A program made the translations under genes and the position numbers. From positions 32,146,501-32,210,500 of the forward strand of contig NC_088917.1 in assembly GCF_963576675.1 (NCBI RefSeq): 64,000 nt of DNA. The letters are read 5' to 3'. A model generated the notes under the pieces. The model was not told where the DNA came from. It searched no databases and was given only the letters and a program-made list of their open reading frames with translations. Origin of the DNA: Euphorbia lathyris. Lineage: Eukaryota > Streptophyta > Magnoliopsida > Malpighiales > Euphorbiaceae. This document shows positions 11,490 to 22,229 of this stretch, in pieces. Positions within the stretch are counted from its first letter, which is position 1; each line of letters starts with the position of its first letter.

Positions 11490-11497
11490 TTCTGAAG

Positions 11498-12400
11498 GTA
11501 CTTCAAAGCATTATGGTGAGTTGGAATAGTAACATGATATAAGTACGCTGACATAACTAGCAAGCCATGGGTTTAACGGTTCATTACAAACCTGAGATTA
11601 ATGTAATTGTAAATGGCATAGATAGGAGAAAATAAATATGAGCAGATTATAGTCCACATATATGTTGGGTGGGAACCAAATTTTCCTTCCATTTATAAAA
11701 AAACTATGTTGCACGGACACGTTATTTCTAAAACATAGCCATCAAACGGAAATGGAAATAGAAACGCAAAAATGCTTTCTGTGCAATATAGCAGAAAACA
11801 GTTGGTATTTCCTTGGCTACACTAAGCATTCAGATAAACAGTAACAATGTGAATGCTACTTATGTATCTCATTCATATAACTAAATACACTGCATAATTC
11901 ATCCATTAATATAATAAACTTCAAATACATCAGAGGCAGCAGGACTAGAAATTTCGAAACCAAAATGATACAAAATCACAGGCAAATGTTATAAGAGTGT
12001 AATAAAGCAATAAGTAACCTAGTATAGAACATGCTATTGCTATCTCCAAAGTTAATCCATTTAAGCTTGACGCCATTATCTGAGGGGGGAAAACATGAGT
12101 AGAAGATATATCGAAGAACATCCAAATAAAAAAATGAAATAAAATCAACGAGAGCCCACTAATAGACCTACCAGGGGAAGGTGAACCCCTTTGAGAAAGG
12201 AGTATAGAATATCGAAGAACAGCAGAAAGGATCAAAAATTAAAACACAAATCAAAGAGAAAAGGACAAACCTCGGTTAAATAACACTTATGAGAATGAAG
12301 ATTTTCACTATAGGCCTCATCTTCAGGGTATCTGATTCATTTTCCATTGGTGTTGATGCTGGTGAAGAATTTGAAACCGAACCCATTTTACTTCTCATTA
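11498..12400. other. FMO upstream remnant and unassigned DNA
   Basis: The first ~60 bases (GTACTTCAAAGCATTATGGTGAG onward) continue the FMO upstream region, matched in reverse at about 14540-14590. The rest is unassigned. A minus-strand ATG at about 12388 opens a short frame (MGSVSNSSPASTP...) and 11945-12235 is open on the same strand with hydrophobic residues. I do not recognise either and they may be chance. Confidence 0.4.
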
Positions 12401-13180
12401 AGTTAAATTGAATCAAACATTACTTCTCAATAGCACGTTATATTTTAATCAATAAAATATTAATATTAAGTAGTTAATTTATTAAATATGTTTCCTTGTT
12501 TATAGAAAAAAAAATATGTTAATATTTATTTAGTTGAAGTGTAACATGGTGTTAAGTTATTAGTCTGGACACTAGACGGCATGATACATGGGCGTATAAC
12601 AAATTTTCTTTTGATTAGTCGAATGTATCAAGCTAAAAAATGTAGTAGAAGCATGCACCAAAAAATTATTTTAGTTGCGAATTTTTTCTTTTGAAATAAG
12701 GAAACACTATTAATTTCTTTGTAAATGCAAAATTCATGTGCTCAGACTATTTCCCATAAGATTCTCGAATATTTTGGTTGAATGGATAATCGATTTCAAT
12801 AGACTAGTTAATAGACTGATAAATTTTTTGGTAAAGACCTAGTTAACCGCTAACTATAGTCGTGTTCATGAAAATGTTGTAGGTGTCGACGGGCAACCAT
12901 GCATAATTGTGGTAAGAAACTTATATTGGACAATGCCTCATTATTGGGTTTGGGGTTTGCCTGTTTTCTTCTTTTTTCTACAAGATCTTCTCAGTTTATT
13001 CATGAAAGACTCGATCAAAGTTTGCTCAGGGTACTACTCCTTCTACTCTTATCTCTAATGGTAAGTCATTTCAAAACACTTTTTTCATTTTGCATTTAAG
13101 ATTGTTCGGAAATAGAGAACTTCTATCATGATTCTAGAGTAATGCATTTGACCAATCAAAAGAGAGATGCATACCACTTC
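12400..13180 (+). pseudogene. FMO fragment (copy 2): intron 2, exon 3, intron 3
   Basis: The plus-strand sequence around 12420-12600 matches the reverse complement of intron 2 of copy 1. Exon 3 lies at about 12883-13061, between GTTGTAG and a GTAAGTC donor, with the residues W-T-M-P-H-Y-W-V-W-G. A 1-bp deletion in the poly-T stretch near 12975 shifts the frame relative to copy 1, although copy 2 keeps the tryptophan codon that is TAG in copy 1. Neighbouring exons are absent, so this is an isolated duplicate segment. Confidence 0.7.
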
Positions 13181-13615
13181 TTGAAAGATTGCTTTATAAA
13201 GACAAAGAAAGAAGCAAGTTGTGTGGTGGAGTGGAGTTAGGCAGTTAATATATTTGAAAAGGGAAAAAATTGTGCTTTGGTTAATAAAATAAAAATAATA
13301 TTGGACTTTTTTTCTACGATAAAAATAAATTTCGAAAGCAATTTTCTACATTTGCGGTGGTGACACCAACTAAGCAAACTAAAAATATCAAATTATCAAG
13401 TATGTACATACTTTGTATTTAAGTAGTTAAATTTCTTAAAAAAGACAAAGAGATGTGGTGCGGTGGAGATAGGCGGTTAATATATTTGAGAAAGGTCACA
13501 ATTGTGCTTTGGTTTCTACTATAAGAATAATAATTTGGACTATTTTATACTATAAAAATCAAATTCGAAAGCAATTTTCTACATGTGTCATGTTGGTACC
13601 AACTAAGAGCAACTT
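13180..13615 (+). repeat. Duplicated FMO-upstream-like segment (two ~235-bp units)
   Basis: Two related units (about 13200-13380 and 13440-13610) share GACAAAGA...GGTGGAG, TTAATATATTTGA, AATTGTGCTTTGGTT and CGAAAGCAATTTTCTACAT. Both carry the CACCAACTAAG-like box also found in the FMO upstream regions at about 10200 and 14800. No coding exon follows directly. Confidence 0.6.
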
Positions 13616-14540
13616 TACTAGACATAACTTCTTTCAAGAGTAATTTTTTAATTTTTTTCAATTAATAAATAATTAATCACATAATAATTTTTAATTTATT
13701 TAGTAATAATTATTTCTTTATTTAATTTTATTGAAATAATAACATTTTGAATTAATTAGTATATTGGATAAATATTTTTTATAGTATCAATAATTAGTAT
13801 TGAATTTATTATGTTATTGGGTAAAAATTATTAATTGTATGTTAATTGAATAAATATAGAGTGTTTCATGACAAGTGGAACCTACCAAAATTTATAGTAA
13901 CAAAATGCTATAATGATGTGTGATTATATAGTGTTATTTTGGAAGATGTGGATGTGGTAAGTAACAAAGTTTGTTATTTACCATTAATGTTACTTTACGA
14001 AAAACATATTTGAGGTTTTAACATCTCACTACTAATAAGAATATTGTAGAGTTCAATTAATCCATATCCATATAGAAGTTAAATATATTTTAGAAACTTC
14101 AATTTATATTTGTTTAATTGTTTTTTATCGAAATAATTTTAGTAAATTTATTTATTATTTAAATAATGCAAATTAATTTTAAAGTCAATAATTATAGATT
14201 AAAATATCAAGTAAAATTTGTTAATGATTAATCGACACTAATGAACAAGTTCATAAACTGATAATATTTTTTTATTAATGGTATGATTAACCAACCATAT
14301 ACTTCCATACCGTTAATTATAGTTATGTTTATAATTTGATATTTCATGGTGAGCGAGTTGAGAATTTGTGTAGACGACCCTTGATTATGACTATTACTTA
14401 ATTAGAAGAAGTATAAATTTTATTTAAGATTGGAAATATGTGTGGAGTAGTATTCGTTGAACTTTTTAGAATAGTTATGTTGTCACGTTCATATTTCATG
14501 GAAATTAACAAATGCATGTTCATCAATTTCTCTATTGCTT
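13616..14540. other. Very AT-rich DNA, no gene seen
   Basis: Poly-A/T-rich stretch with no frame of note. The segment near 13610-13990 (start GAGCAACTTTACTAG, end GTTACTTTACG) is weakly reminiscent of a MITE, but I cannot pair convincing termini. Confidence 0.5.
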
Positions 14541-15400
14541 TCGACATTATGTTACTATTCCAACTCACCGTAATGCTTTAAAGTACCTTCAAAAGGATAT
14601 GATTCCTTTTGGTTTAGAAATTTTGGTACATGAAGCATGTTCAGCTCTCATCCTCAAAGCATTTAAACTGTCTTAATATCTCAATTAATCTCACTAACTT
14701 ACCTATTTTTGAAATTCAATCATCAAGCCTTGTAGATAGGCTTTAATCCATCAATCCTTAAATGTTAAGGGTGTACTTTGGTGGTACAAAAGTTTGCACT
14801 AACTAAGGAAACTAAAAATAACAAATTTCAAGCATGGACATGCTTTGTAATTAAGAATTCCAATTGCTTAATAAAGATAAAGAAAAAAGTTAGGCGGTGG
14901 AATTATGCATTTAAATTGCTTAATTTCTCTTTTCCTTATTATCTTTACATTTTATGGATTATTTAAATTATTATGCTCTACATTTTGACATTTTTAAGCA
15001 TATAAGGTTCAATTCTACAGTTGTAAAAATTTGTTTCGTCGGTGATAGCGAACCAGGTAGAGTGCCCAAAGAATACAATGCACTTCTTACCCGTTGACCG
15101 ATTTGGGAGGTTTTGTGAAAATTGATACTGGTGATCAATCTTATACTATTCAGGTAGGTTTCCATTTTTATTCTCTTTATTATAACCATCGATCCATCAA
15201 TAAAATATTTGACAGAAATCTTGAATTTTATGTTAAAAATATATTATATTCACTCTAAATAAATGAGAATATATATCTTAATTTTGCGGCATAATTATTT
15301 CTTATTGAAGCTTAATCCCCAGGAAAAAAAATAGTTTAAATATATAGTTCCCATTAATGCCTGAAAATTTGTTTGTGGTTCTGTAATTCGCAGTGGTATG

Positions 15401-16359
15401 TGTCACATCCGACCTTAAACGACCTCAATCGGCATCAAGCGTGAAATAAAAAGATCACAATCGACACTTAAGAGTCTCCAAATTATCCAAATATCATACT
15501 TTTCAAGAATTCTTCTCAAATACATTTAAACTATATACATATTTCTATTACATTTAAGTGCTAAATACTATCCAACATAACCAAATCTCCAAATTACTGT
15601 AAGGGAAAATGTCCTAACTAAAGACAAACCCGATGACTTGATACTTCAACCTTGTTTATCAACCAGTAACTTCTCCTATACCTTGCTCTTTCTCGCCTAA
15701 AACAATAAAACATTTAAAAACGTGAGACAGAAATCTCAATAAGTAATTATCAACTACATAAAATACTTATATTCAAAATAACTATATATATATTTTTTAA
15801 TTTTCAAAATGCATTATATAAAATTCATATTCTTAAAAATAAACTTTTTATGGATTAAACCATAATAGAATACTCAAAGTAGCACTTTTAACTAAATATG
15901 CAATTTAAAATATCATAAGTTTGTTATAAACATTATTTCTCAAATTATCTCAATTATAAATAGATTTGCAATTACTCATTTACTCAAACTAACAGTAAAT
16001 CAATAGTTAGTTCATAAACTGTATACCAATCAATACTTCATAAATCGTATATCAATAAATACTTCATAAATTGTATATCAATAAATATTTCATAAACCGT
16101 ATATCAATAAAATGTATCCATCTGAGAGATAATCCCCGTATGTATCAATCCTCACAATATAATATAATCGAGATATCTCATAATTTTGTCTAACTCGCAT
16201 GGTCTTACTCAACACTTCTTTGCCATACCCGATATGTCTTTCAACTGTGTACACATGCCGTATTTCTCACTAAATATGGACTTTAATTAAACCACATATC
16301 CGGATTACTCTTGATGGATACTAAAAATATTGTAATTTCATAATATAACTTAAAATCAG

Positions 16360-16396
<37 letters not shown>

Positions 16397-16654
16397 CATC
16401 ATAAAACTTTTTCAAGTACCTTTCTCAATCGATTTCCAAAATATTCAATCACAAATCATTATTGTACTAAAATCACCAATAAATAATTTATTAATATACT
16501 TATCAATACCAACTTCAATTTCTTAAAAATAAACACATAAATCACCATATATATAAACTTTATTTCAATAAATCATAAGTTCATCAAAATTACTACTTTA
16601 ACAACCTTTAATTAAAACTAAAATTTACTTTGAGAAATAAATCTATAGAAAATC

Positions 16655-16711
<57 letters not shown>

Positions 16712-17574
16712 TTCTTCATAAATCAACTTTAATAAAGTTTTTCAATACACTTCCTTTTGAATTCTACTCTTCAAAATACCAAATCTTACACAAATATTAA
16801 TCAAATATACTAAGTTCATCAAAACAAAACTCAAATCATGTATACATAAATATATATTATAGGTTGAAATTGGCATGCAAATACATATATAATTACTTGA
16901 ACTTAACTTTAAACTCATGTTAAAAACTAAATCATAAAACTCCAATAATTCAAATGCATGTCAAAAATTACCACAAAAATTTAATTTTCTAGAAACCATA
17001 GAGTTATATATACATATATATATATAAAAGCTCAAAAGGGTAGTTGATAATTACTTACCTAGCAAGAATTTGAAGAAAACTCTAAAAAAAACTTCAAATT
17101 CGCCTTAGAATCTGTTTAGGCCGAACTCCTTCTAGAAATATCAAAATCAAAATCCCTCCTGTACGAACTTAGAAATATGTCTCTAGAAGCTACGGTTTAA
17201 ATTTCACGACGATCCGACGGTTTAATCTCCGAAAAACACTAGTTTTATATGGGTGGGCAGATTTAGGGTGCATGAAGGAGAAGAATGATGGGAATGGAGG
17301 AGTTGAAGCTTTGAAATTATGCACATATTGATGAGCTCAAAATTCATGTCTAGAATTGTGAGATTTATCTTCCCATTGGATTAAATCCATTTTGGTCCCT
17401 CTAAATTTTAACTTCTTTTAATACTTACCCTTAACTTTTAATTTTATACTTAAAGTATGAAATTAGCCTCCAAACTATATCTATAATACCCAATTAACTC
17501 TCCAATCAATAAATAAATGTAATGTAATATAATATTAGGGTATAATAACTAAAATTAGGGACACAGATGTGACA
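15401..17574 (-). mobile_element. Solo LTR, Tekay-like, in FMO exon 2
   Basis: 2174 bp beginning TGTCACATCC and ending GATGTGACA, with GTATG at 15396-15400 and again at 17575-17579. On the minus strand the end reads AAGGTCGGATGTGACA, with the TTTCTGTCTCACG...TTTTAGG region characteristic of Tekay-type LTRs, so it points to the minus strand. No internal domain remains, so unequal LTR recombination removed it. Two (AT)n runs lie inside. It breaks the exon two codons after its acceptor. Confidence 0.85.
16661..16708. repeat. (AT)n microsatellite
   Basis: Near-pure TA run inside the solo LTR. A shorter one lies at about 16363-16393. Confidence 0.9.
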
Positions 17575-17793
17575 GTATGTGTTTGAGATGCTTGTTGTAT
17601 GCACAGGACAATACGATGATATACCAAAAATTCTAGATTTTCCATGAAGTAAATGACCTCAAGTATTTAAAAGAAATGTAGTACATACTATTGATTACTG
17701 CAAACTTGATAATGAATCTTCCATTAAACTTCTCAAAGGAAATAAGGTTGTTGTTGTAAGCTTCAAAAAATCAGCTATTGGTTTTAGCTTTGG

Positions 17794-17934
17794 CGTTATA
17801 AGCTTTTACCTAACTTTTCACCTATTTACTTTTGAATTTTCCTTATTTCACCATTAAACCCAAAAAATTTCCCTATAAATATCACACTTTATAACTAGTT
17901 TAGAGGGCATGAAGGGGGAAAATTAGAGGGAACC
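17794..17934. other. Short spacer between FMO copy 3 and copia element D
   Basis: FMO homology stops at AGCTTTGG. The 140 bases before the probable LTR of element D have no recognisable feature. Confidence 0.5.
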
Positions 17935-18075
17935 TGTAAATTAAGGCACAAATGTAAAATATAATAAACTCTTTATTAGTTATATCAATATGTATGTGTA
18001 TTTATACTAAGACTTACAATGTTTAATGATTATTTTACCCTGTATATTTCTATATTAATACTGAATTTATTAATA
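17935..18075 (-). repeat. Probable 3' LTR of copia element D
   Basis: On the minus strand it starts TATTAATAAATTC after AGAGGGG (probable polypurine tract) and ends TTAATTTACA. A TATAAATACACA box lies inside. About 140 bp. The partner LTR is not in the window, so the boundaries are tentative. Confidence 0.45.
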
Positions 18076-18082
18076 CCCCTCT

Positions 18083-19074
18083 TCAAAATGGAGGCTGTGA
18101 GGAAACAAGACCCAGTTTGGGAAGAAAGAAGTGAAGTGCAGCTTTTGATAAAGGTTTGGTGAGGAGATCAGCCAATTGAAGTGTAGTAGAAATATGAGGA
18201 GTGGAAAGAAACTCGGAGAGGATATGATCATGAACAATATGACAGTAGATATCCAAGTGTTTGGTGTTTTTATGAAAAAAAATGGATTTGAAGCGATATG
18301 AATAGCAGCATGACTGTCATAATGTAGAGTGATAGGTAACAGAAGCGAAATTTGAAACTAGCGAAATAAATATGAGATCCATTTAAGTTCACAACTAGTG
18401 GTTGCCATACTTCGATATTCAGCTTCAGCGAAACACTTACTAACAGTAGGTTGCTTCTTAGCCTTCTAAAAAATGAAAGCATTCTCAAAAAAATGAAATA
18501 ACCACCAATGGATCTACGTGTTTCTTTGCAACATCCCCGATGAGAATCGCAATAAGCAGTGAGTCATAAATTAGTAGTTACACCATAAAATAAACCATAA
18601 TGAAGGGTGCCTTTCAGATAGCGAAGAAGGTAGAACAAGGCCTCAATATGATTAGAACAAGGTTGGTGACTAAGTTGTTGAACATCAAAACCAATATTAG
18701 GATGAGTCAAATTTAAATAAAGTAGACAATCGACAAGCTTTTGATACTGATCGGGACCGAGAATAGGAGCGTCGAAAGAATGATCCAAATTGGTACAAGA
18801 TTGCATGGAGCAAACAGATGAATTGGAGGATGCCAAACCATATTAGAAAGCAAGTTGGAAATATATTTTTGTTGGCATAAAAAAATTCATGTTTGATTCC
18901 GAGCAAGTTTAATGCCCAATCAGTATTTAACGGGACCAAGGTTCTAAATAGTAAAAAGAGAATGTAAATGGTCTTTGAAATTGCGAATAACTTCCTCGAA
19001 ATTTCCGGTAATAAGTATAACGTCAATGAAAGTACGAAAAATATATCAGTGTTGGTATAAGTAAATAAGCAATG
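18083..19074 (-). pseudogene. Copia D pol, C-terminal part (RT end and RNase H)
   Basis: Fragments on the minus strand: the FTYTNTD stretch near 19060 following the insertion point; LVDCLLYLNLTHPNIGFD near 18680-18750, the conserved post-RT block; YLLRYLKGTLHYGLF near 18610; and the RNase H tail DIYCHIVHDHI...LQLADLLTK ending at the TGA at 18083. Multiple frameshifts separate the blocks. Confidence 0.75.
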
Positions 19075-19079
19075 ATCAC

Positions 19080-20412
19080 TGTTGAAACACCTTTCCACAT
19101 GATTTTGATTTGACAAAATTATTTATGTGAATGATAAAAATATTCCAACACATTAAATTTAAATGCTTTGATTTATTCACACTAATGTGTTTGTTCAATG
19201 TTGAGTTATTTGATTTATAAGACATTAAGATAAATGGCCCAAAGGCCCACAAGAGGAAGTCAAGCCCAAGTCAACAACTCAAAGCCTCACGGCCGAAGAA
19301 GACTCAAAACGTCGTCGTACTGAGTAAGACATAAGCCCAGCAACAAGAAGGATCGAGAAGCCTTCTACCAATAGCTTCAAGATGAAGCTGCTGAGTTGAA
19401 CGATAAGAAGTACAAGTCAGTGGCAAAATAGAATAAACTTGGAGACAAAGTATTTCTACTTTGGGTAAAGTTCAGAAGGCACAGGAAGCTGTCTGGAAGA
19501 CTTTGCCAAAAATGTGGAAACATTCTGTTTCATCTGACGAAAAGCTGCTGAGCACTGGCGAAGACAAAAGATACAAGAATATGATTGGCCGAGGACGCTG
19601 AGCACGTACTGAGTGAAAGCGACAGGAAGCCGTTTTGCTCCAACGGTTATTTCGAAATTCGAAATCATCGGTGCCTCAAGTGTCACTATAAATAGGCCAC
19701 TCAAATGCTTCATTCGATGCAGATCTTCAATCAAGTCGAAACGCTGACCAAATTGATAATTGAAGTTCTGTGAGAAAAGCAAAGCAAATCTTACACCAAC
19801 TCCAATCTTGTGTAAAAGTCTAGAGTGATCTTATTCATCTAAAGTGTCTTAGCAATTGTTGTTTAGGACAAACACTTATCATTTCTAGAAGTATAGAAAG
19901 GAGAAGCTGGGTACTCGGTTATAGTACTCAGCGGTAGTAATAGGAGTGAGTAGAGGAATAGAGGAAGGTACTCTTGTATACTCAGCTTCTATTGTAAAAG
20001 GTTTCGTGCTCTACCTTTAAAGAGCTCAGTAGAGGATTCAAAAAGCTCGGAATGAGTTCCGGGGACTGGACGTAGGCGGAGAGGCCGAACCAGGATATGT
20101 CTGCTGAGTAACATATTTCTAACCCTTAACTCCTTTATATATTGCTTGCTATAAAACTGACCAAGTGACGAACTCACGCTGAGTTAAGTGCATTGAGAAG
20201 CTGAGTTCAGGAATAGACTCAAGTGCTATCTCCTGAATCAAGAAAAGAAACAGACTTAGTCACCTGTTGACTAAGCTTGTGTCTTAAACTACTCAGCACT
20301 ACTGTGTAAACCTTTTTCTTAAAAAAAAAGAAGTCAGCCTTAACGGACAAATTTTTTGAATAGTTCCTATCCCCCATTGGAACTAATCTTGTCACGTTAC
20401 ACGGGACCAACA
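19080..20412 (+). repeat. 5' LTR of Sirevirus A
   Basis: 1333 bp, TGTTGAAACACC...GGGACCAACA. A TATA box (CTATAAATAGG) lies at about 19685-19695, preceded 20 bases upstream by the inverted repeat ATTTCGAA-A-TTCGAAAT (19649-19665). Very similar to 47416-48750, so insertion is fairly recent. Confidence 0.9.
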
Positions 20413-20414
20413 TG

Positions 20415-20426
20415 TGGTATCAGAGC
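20415..20426 (+). other. Primer-binding site of A (tRNA-iMet)
   Basis: TGGTATCAGAGC, two bases after the LTR end, complementary to the 3' end of plant initiator Met tRNA. Primes minus-strand cDNA synthesis. Confidence 0.9.
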
Positions 20427-20474
20427 TTAAAAGCTCACTGAGCAAGATATAACTATCTTGAGCTGATCCCCACA

Positions 20475-22217
20475 ATGGCTAAGAACAGCACTCGTTTCCT
20501 CCCAGGAAATCAGATAACTCAGATTCTTCCTGAGGGACTGTCCATTACTCGGCCTCCTTTGTTCTTCGGGTCTAACTACACCTTTTGGAAGAACAGAATG
20601 AAAAACTTCATTCAGGCAACAAATATGAGTGCATGGCTTTCTATAGTCCAAGGCCCATTTGTTCCTGTTGAAACTATTGACGGCCAAACGGTTGTTAAAG
20701 CCGAGACCAAGTGGACAGAAGATGACCTCAAGAAGCTGCAAAATCATGCTTTGGCTATAAACATGCTTCACTGTGCGTTAGATGCTGCAGAGTACAACAA
20801 AATTTCAGGTTGTGAGTCAGCACAGGAAATCTGGAAGAAACTGGAGGTCACCTATAAAGGAACCAACAAAGTTAAGGAGTCCAAGGTGAACCAGCACATG
20901 AGGTTGTACGAGCTGTTTAAAATGAATGATGATGAAGGAATCTCTGAAATGAACTCAAGATTCACAAACATAATCAACGAGCTCAAAAGAATTGGCAAGA
21001 TCTTTACTGAGGAAGAGCAAGTCAAGAAGATACTGAGGAGTCTTCCTAAAAGTTGGCAAGCCAAGAAAATTGATGTTGAGGAAGCTCAAGACTTGACCAC
21101 CTACAAGTATGATGAACTCATTGGATCTCTGCTGACCCATGAGATCTCAATGAAGAACTTTGAGGTGAAGGAGAAGTCTGAGGACAAGAAGCAAAAGTCT
21201 CTTGTCATGAAAGCTGACTCCACTGATGGGAGCTCAACAAACGATGAAGAAATGGCCATGTTCACCAGAAAAATGAAAAGGTTGTTCAGAAAGAATGATA
21301 AATATTCCAAGAAGCCTTACAAGAAGTTTGACAAGTACAAAGCTGAGTCCAGCGACAGCAAGTACAAGAAGGACGGCTCAAAGCCCATCACATGCTTTGA
21401 ATGTCATCAAACTGGCCATATCAAATCAAGCTGTCCTACCTTGAGGAAGGAAAAGAAGAACAACAAGAAGGCAATGGTGGCAACTTGGAGTGACAGTGAA
21501 GATTCATCATCATCAGAAGCTGATGCCACTGAGTTAGCAAAGATTTGCTTCATGGCTGATGAGCTTGCTAAGCCTTGTGTTTCTGAGCATGCTGACCCTT
21601 CCATTGCATCTGGCGATGAGGCACACTCAACTGAGGTAATATCACTACCCCTTCTCAGAAATGAAATGATAAATGCCCTGAGTGACCTCTACACACTTAT
21701 CAGAAAGTGTAACAAAAAGGTTAGAGCACTCAGCAGGCGATGTGACGAGATTGAAGAGGTCAAACTCAGTGACCTTCGATATCTTCTCCAAGACAACTCA
21801 ACTTTGCATAGCAACATAGAAACTATGCACAAGTTTGTCTCTGAGGTCCAATCAGACTCTAAGAAACTGAGAATGGACATCACATCTATTTAGAATCAAT
21901 TCAAGGTTCCGAATAAAAGAAATATTCCTCTGAACACTCAATACCGAAGTACTAGTCAGCAGAGATGGAATCCTCAGCGGAATGTCCAGTGTGACTTCTG
22001 TGGGAAGAAAAGACACACCATAAAGGTGTGCTGGTATGCTCAGCATTGGGGTGCTGACCAGCCAGTGAGATATCCCTAACGAAAGGTCAGTTGTCACTTC
22101 TGCAGGAAAAATGGCCACACTATCCAAGTGTGTCGTCATAAGATTAAATATGATGTTTCACCTGCTGAGCCTAACAAACAAGGACCCAAAAAGACTTGGG
22201 TACCTAAAGTTAACTAG
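20475..22217 (+). pseudogene. Gag of Sirevirus A
   Basis: Nucleocapsid/capsid precursor that would form virus-like particles in the cytoplasm. Starts at ATG 20475 (MAKNSTRF), 60 bases past the primer site, and aligns along its length with the 580-residue Gag of element B. The FKLF-type UBN2/Gag region is followed by a Lys/Ser-rich linker and a CCHC knuckle (CFECHQTGHIKSSC, about residue 308), then two further knuckles near the C-terminus, the first with GKKRHT instead of GKKGHT and the second starting CHFCRK. TAG at 21891 replaces a CAG codon seen in B, and a further TAA lies near 22077, so only a 472-residue product is possible. Confidence 0.88.
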
Positions 22218-22229
22218 TTATATTGCAGG

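Larger units (their letters stand above)
14541..17793 (+). pseudogene. FMO pseudogene copy 3, 5'-deleted and split by a solo LTR
   Basis: Inverted duplicate of copy 1. The upstream region (about 14541-14925) is followed directly by the middle of exon 1 (about 14930-15153, FPYYL...ALHFD-like, then GRVPKEYNALLT), so roughly the first 90 codons including the FAD motif are deleted. In-frame stops are present. Exon 1 ends ATTCAG|GTAGG. Intron 1 runs to about 15390. Exon 2 starts TGGTATG, is cut at 15400 and resumes at 17575 as GTATGTGTTTGAG, running to the VVVVSFKKSAIG-like segment. Homology stops at 17793. It cannot encode an active enzyme. Confidence 0.75.

Noticed and set aside
12899..13099. 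66-residue ORF starting MHNCGKKLILDN
   Set aside because: It is a shifted frame of FMO exon 3 sequence, not a separate gene.
16363..16393. (AT)n runs as origins or scaffold sites
   Set aside because: Simple microsatellites; nothing else supports a function.
20415..20426. tRNA-like TGGTATCAGAGC and TGGCGCCGTTGCC strings
   Set aside because: They are primer-binding sites next to LTR ends; no cloverleaf surrounds them.
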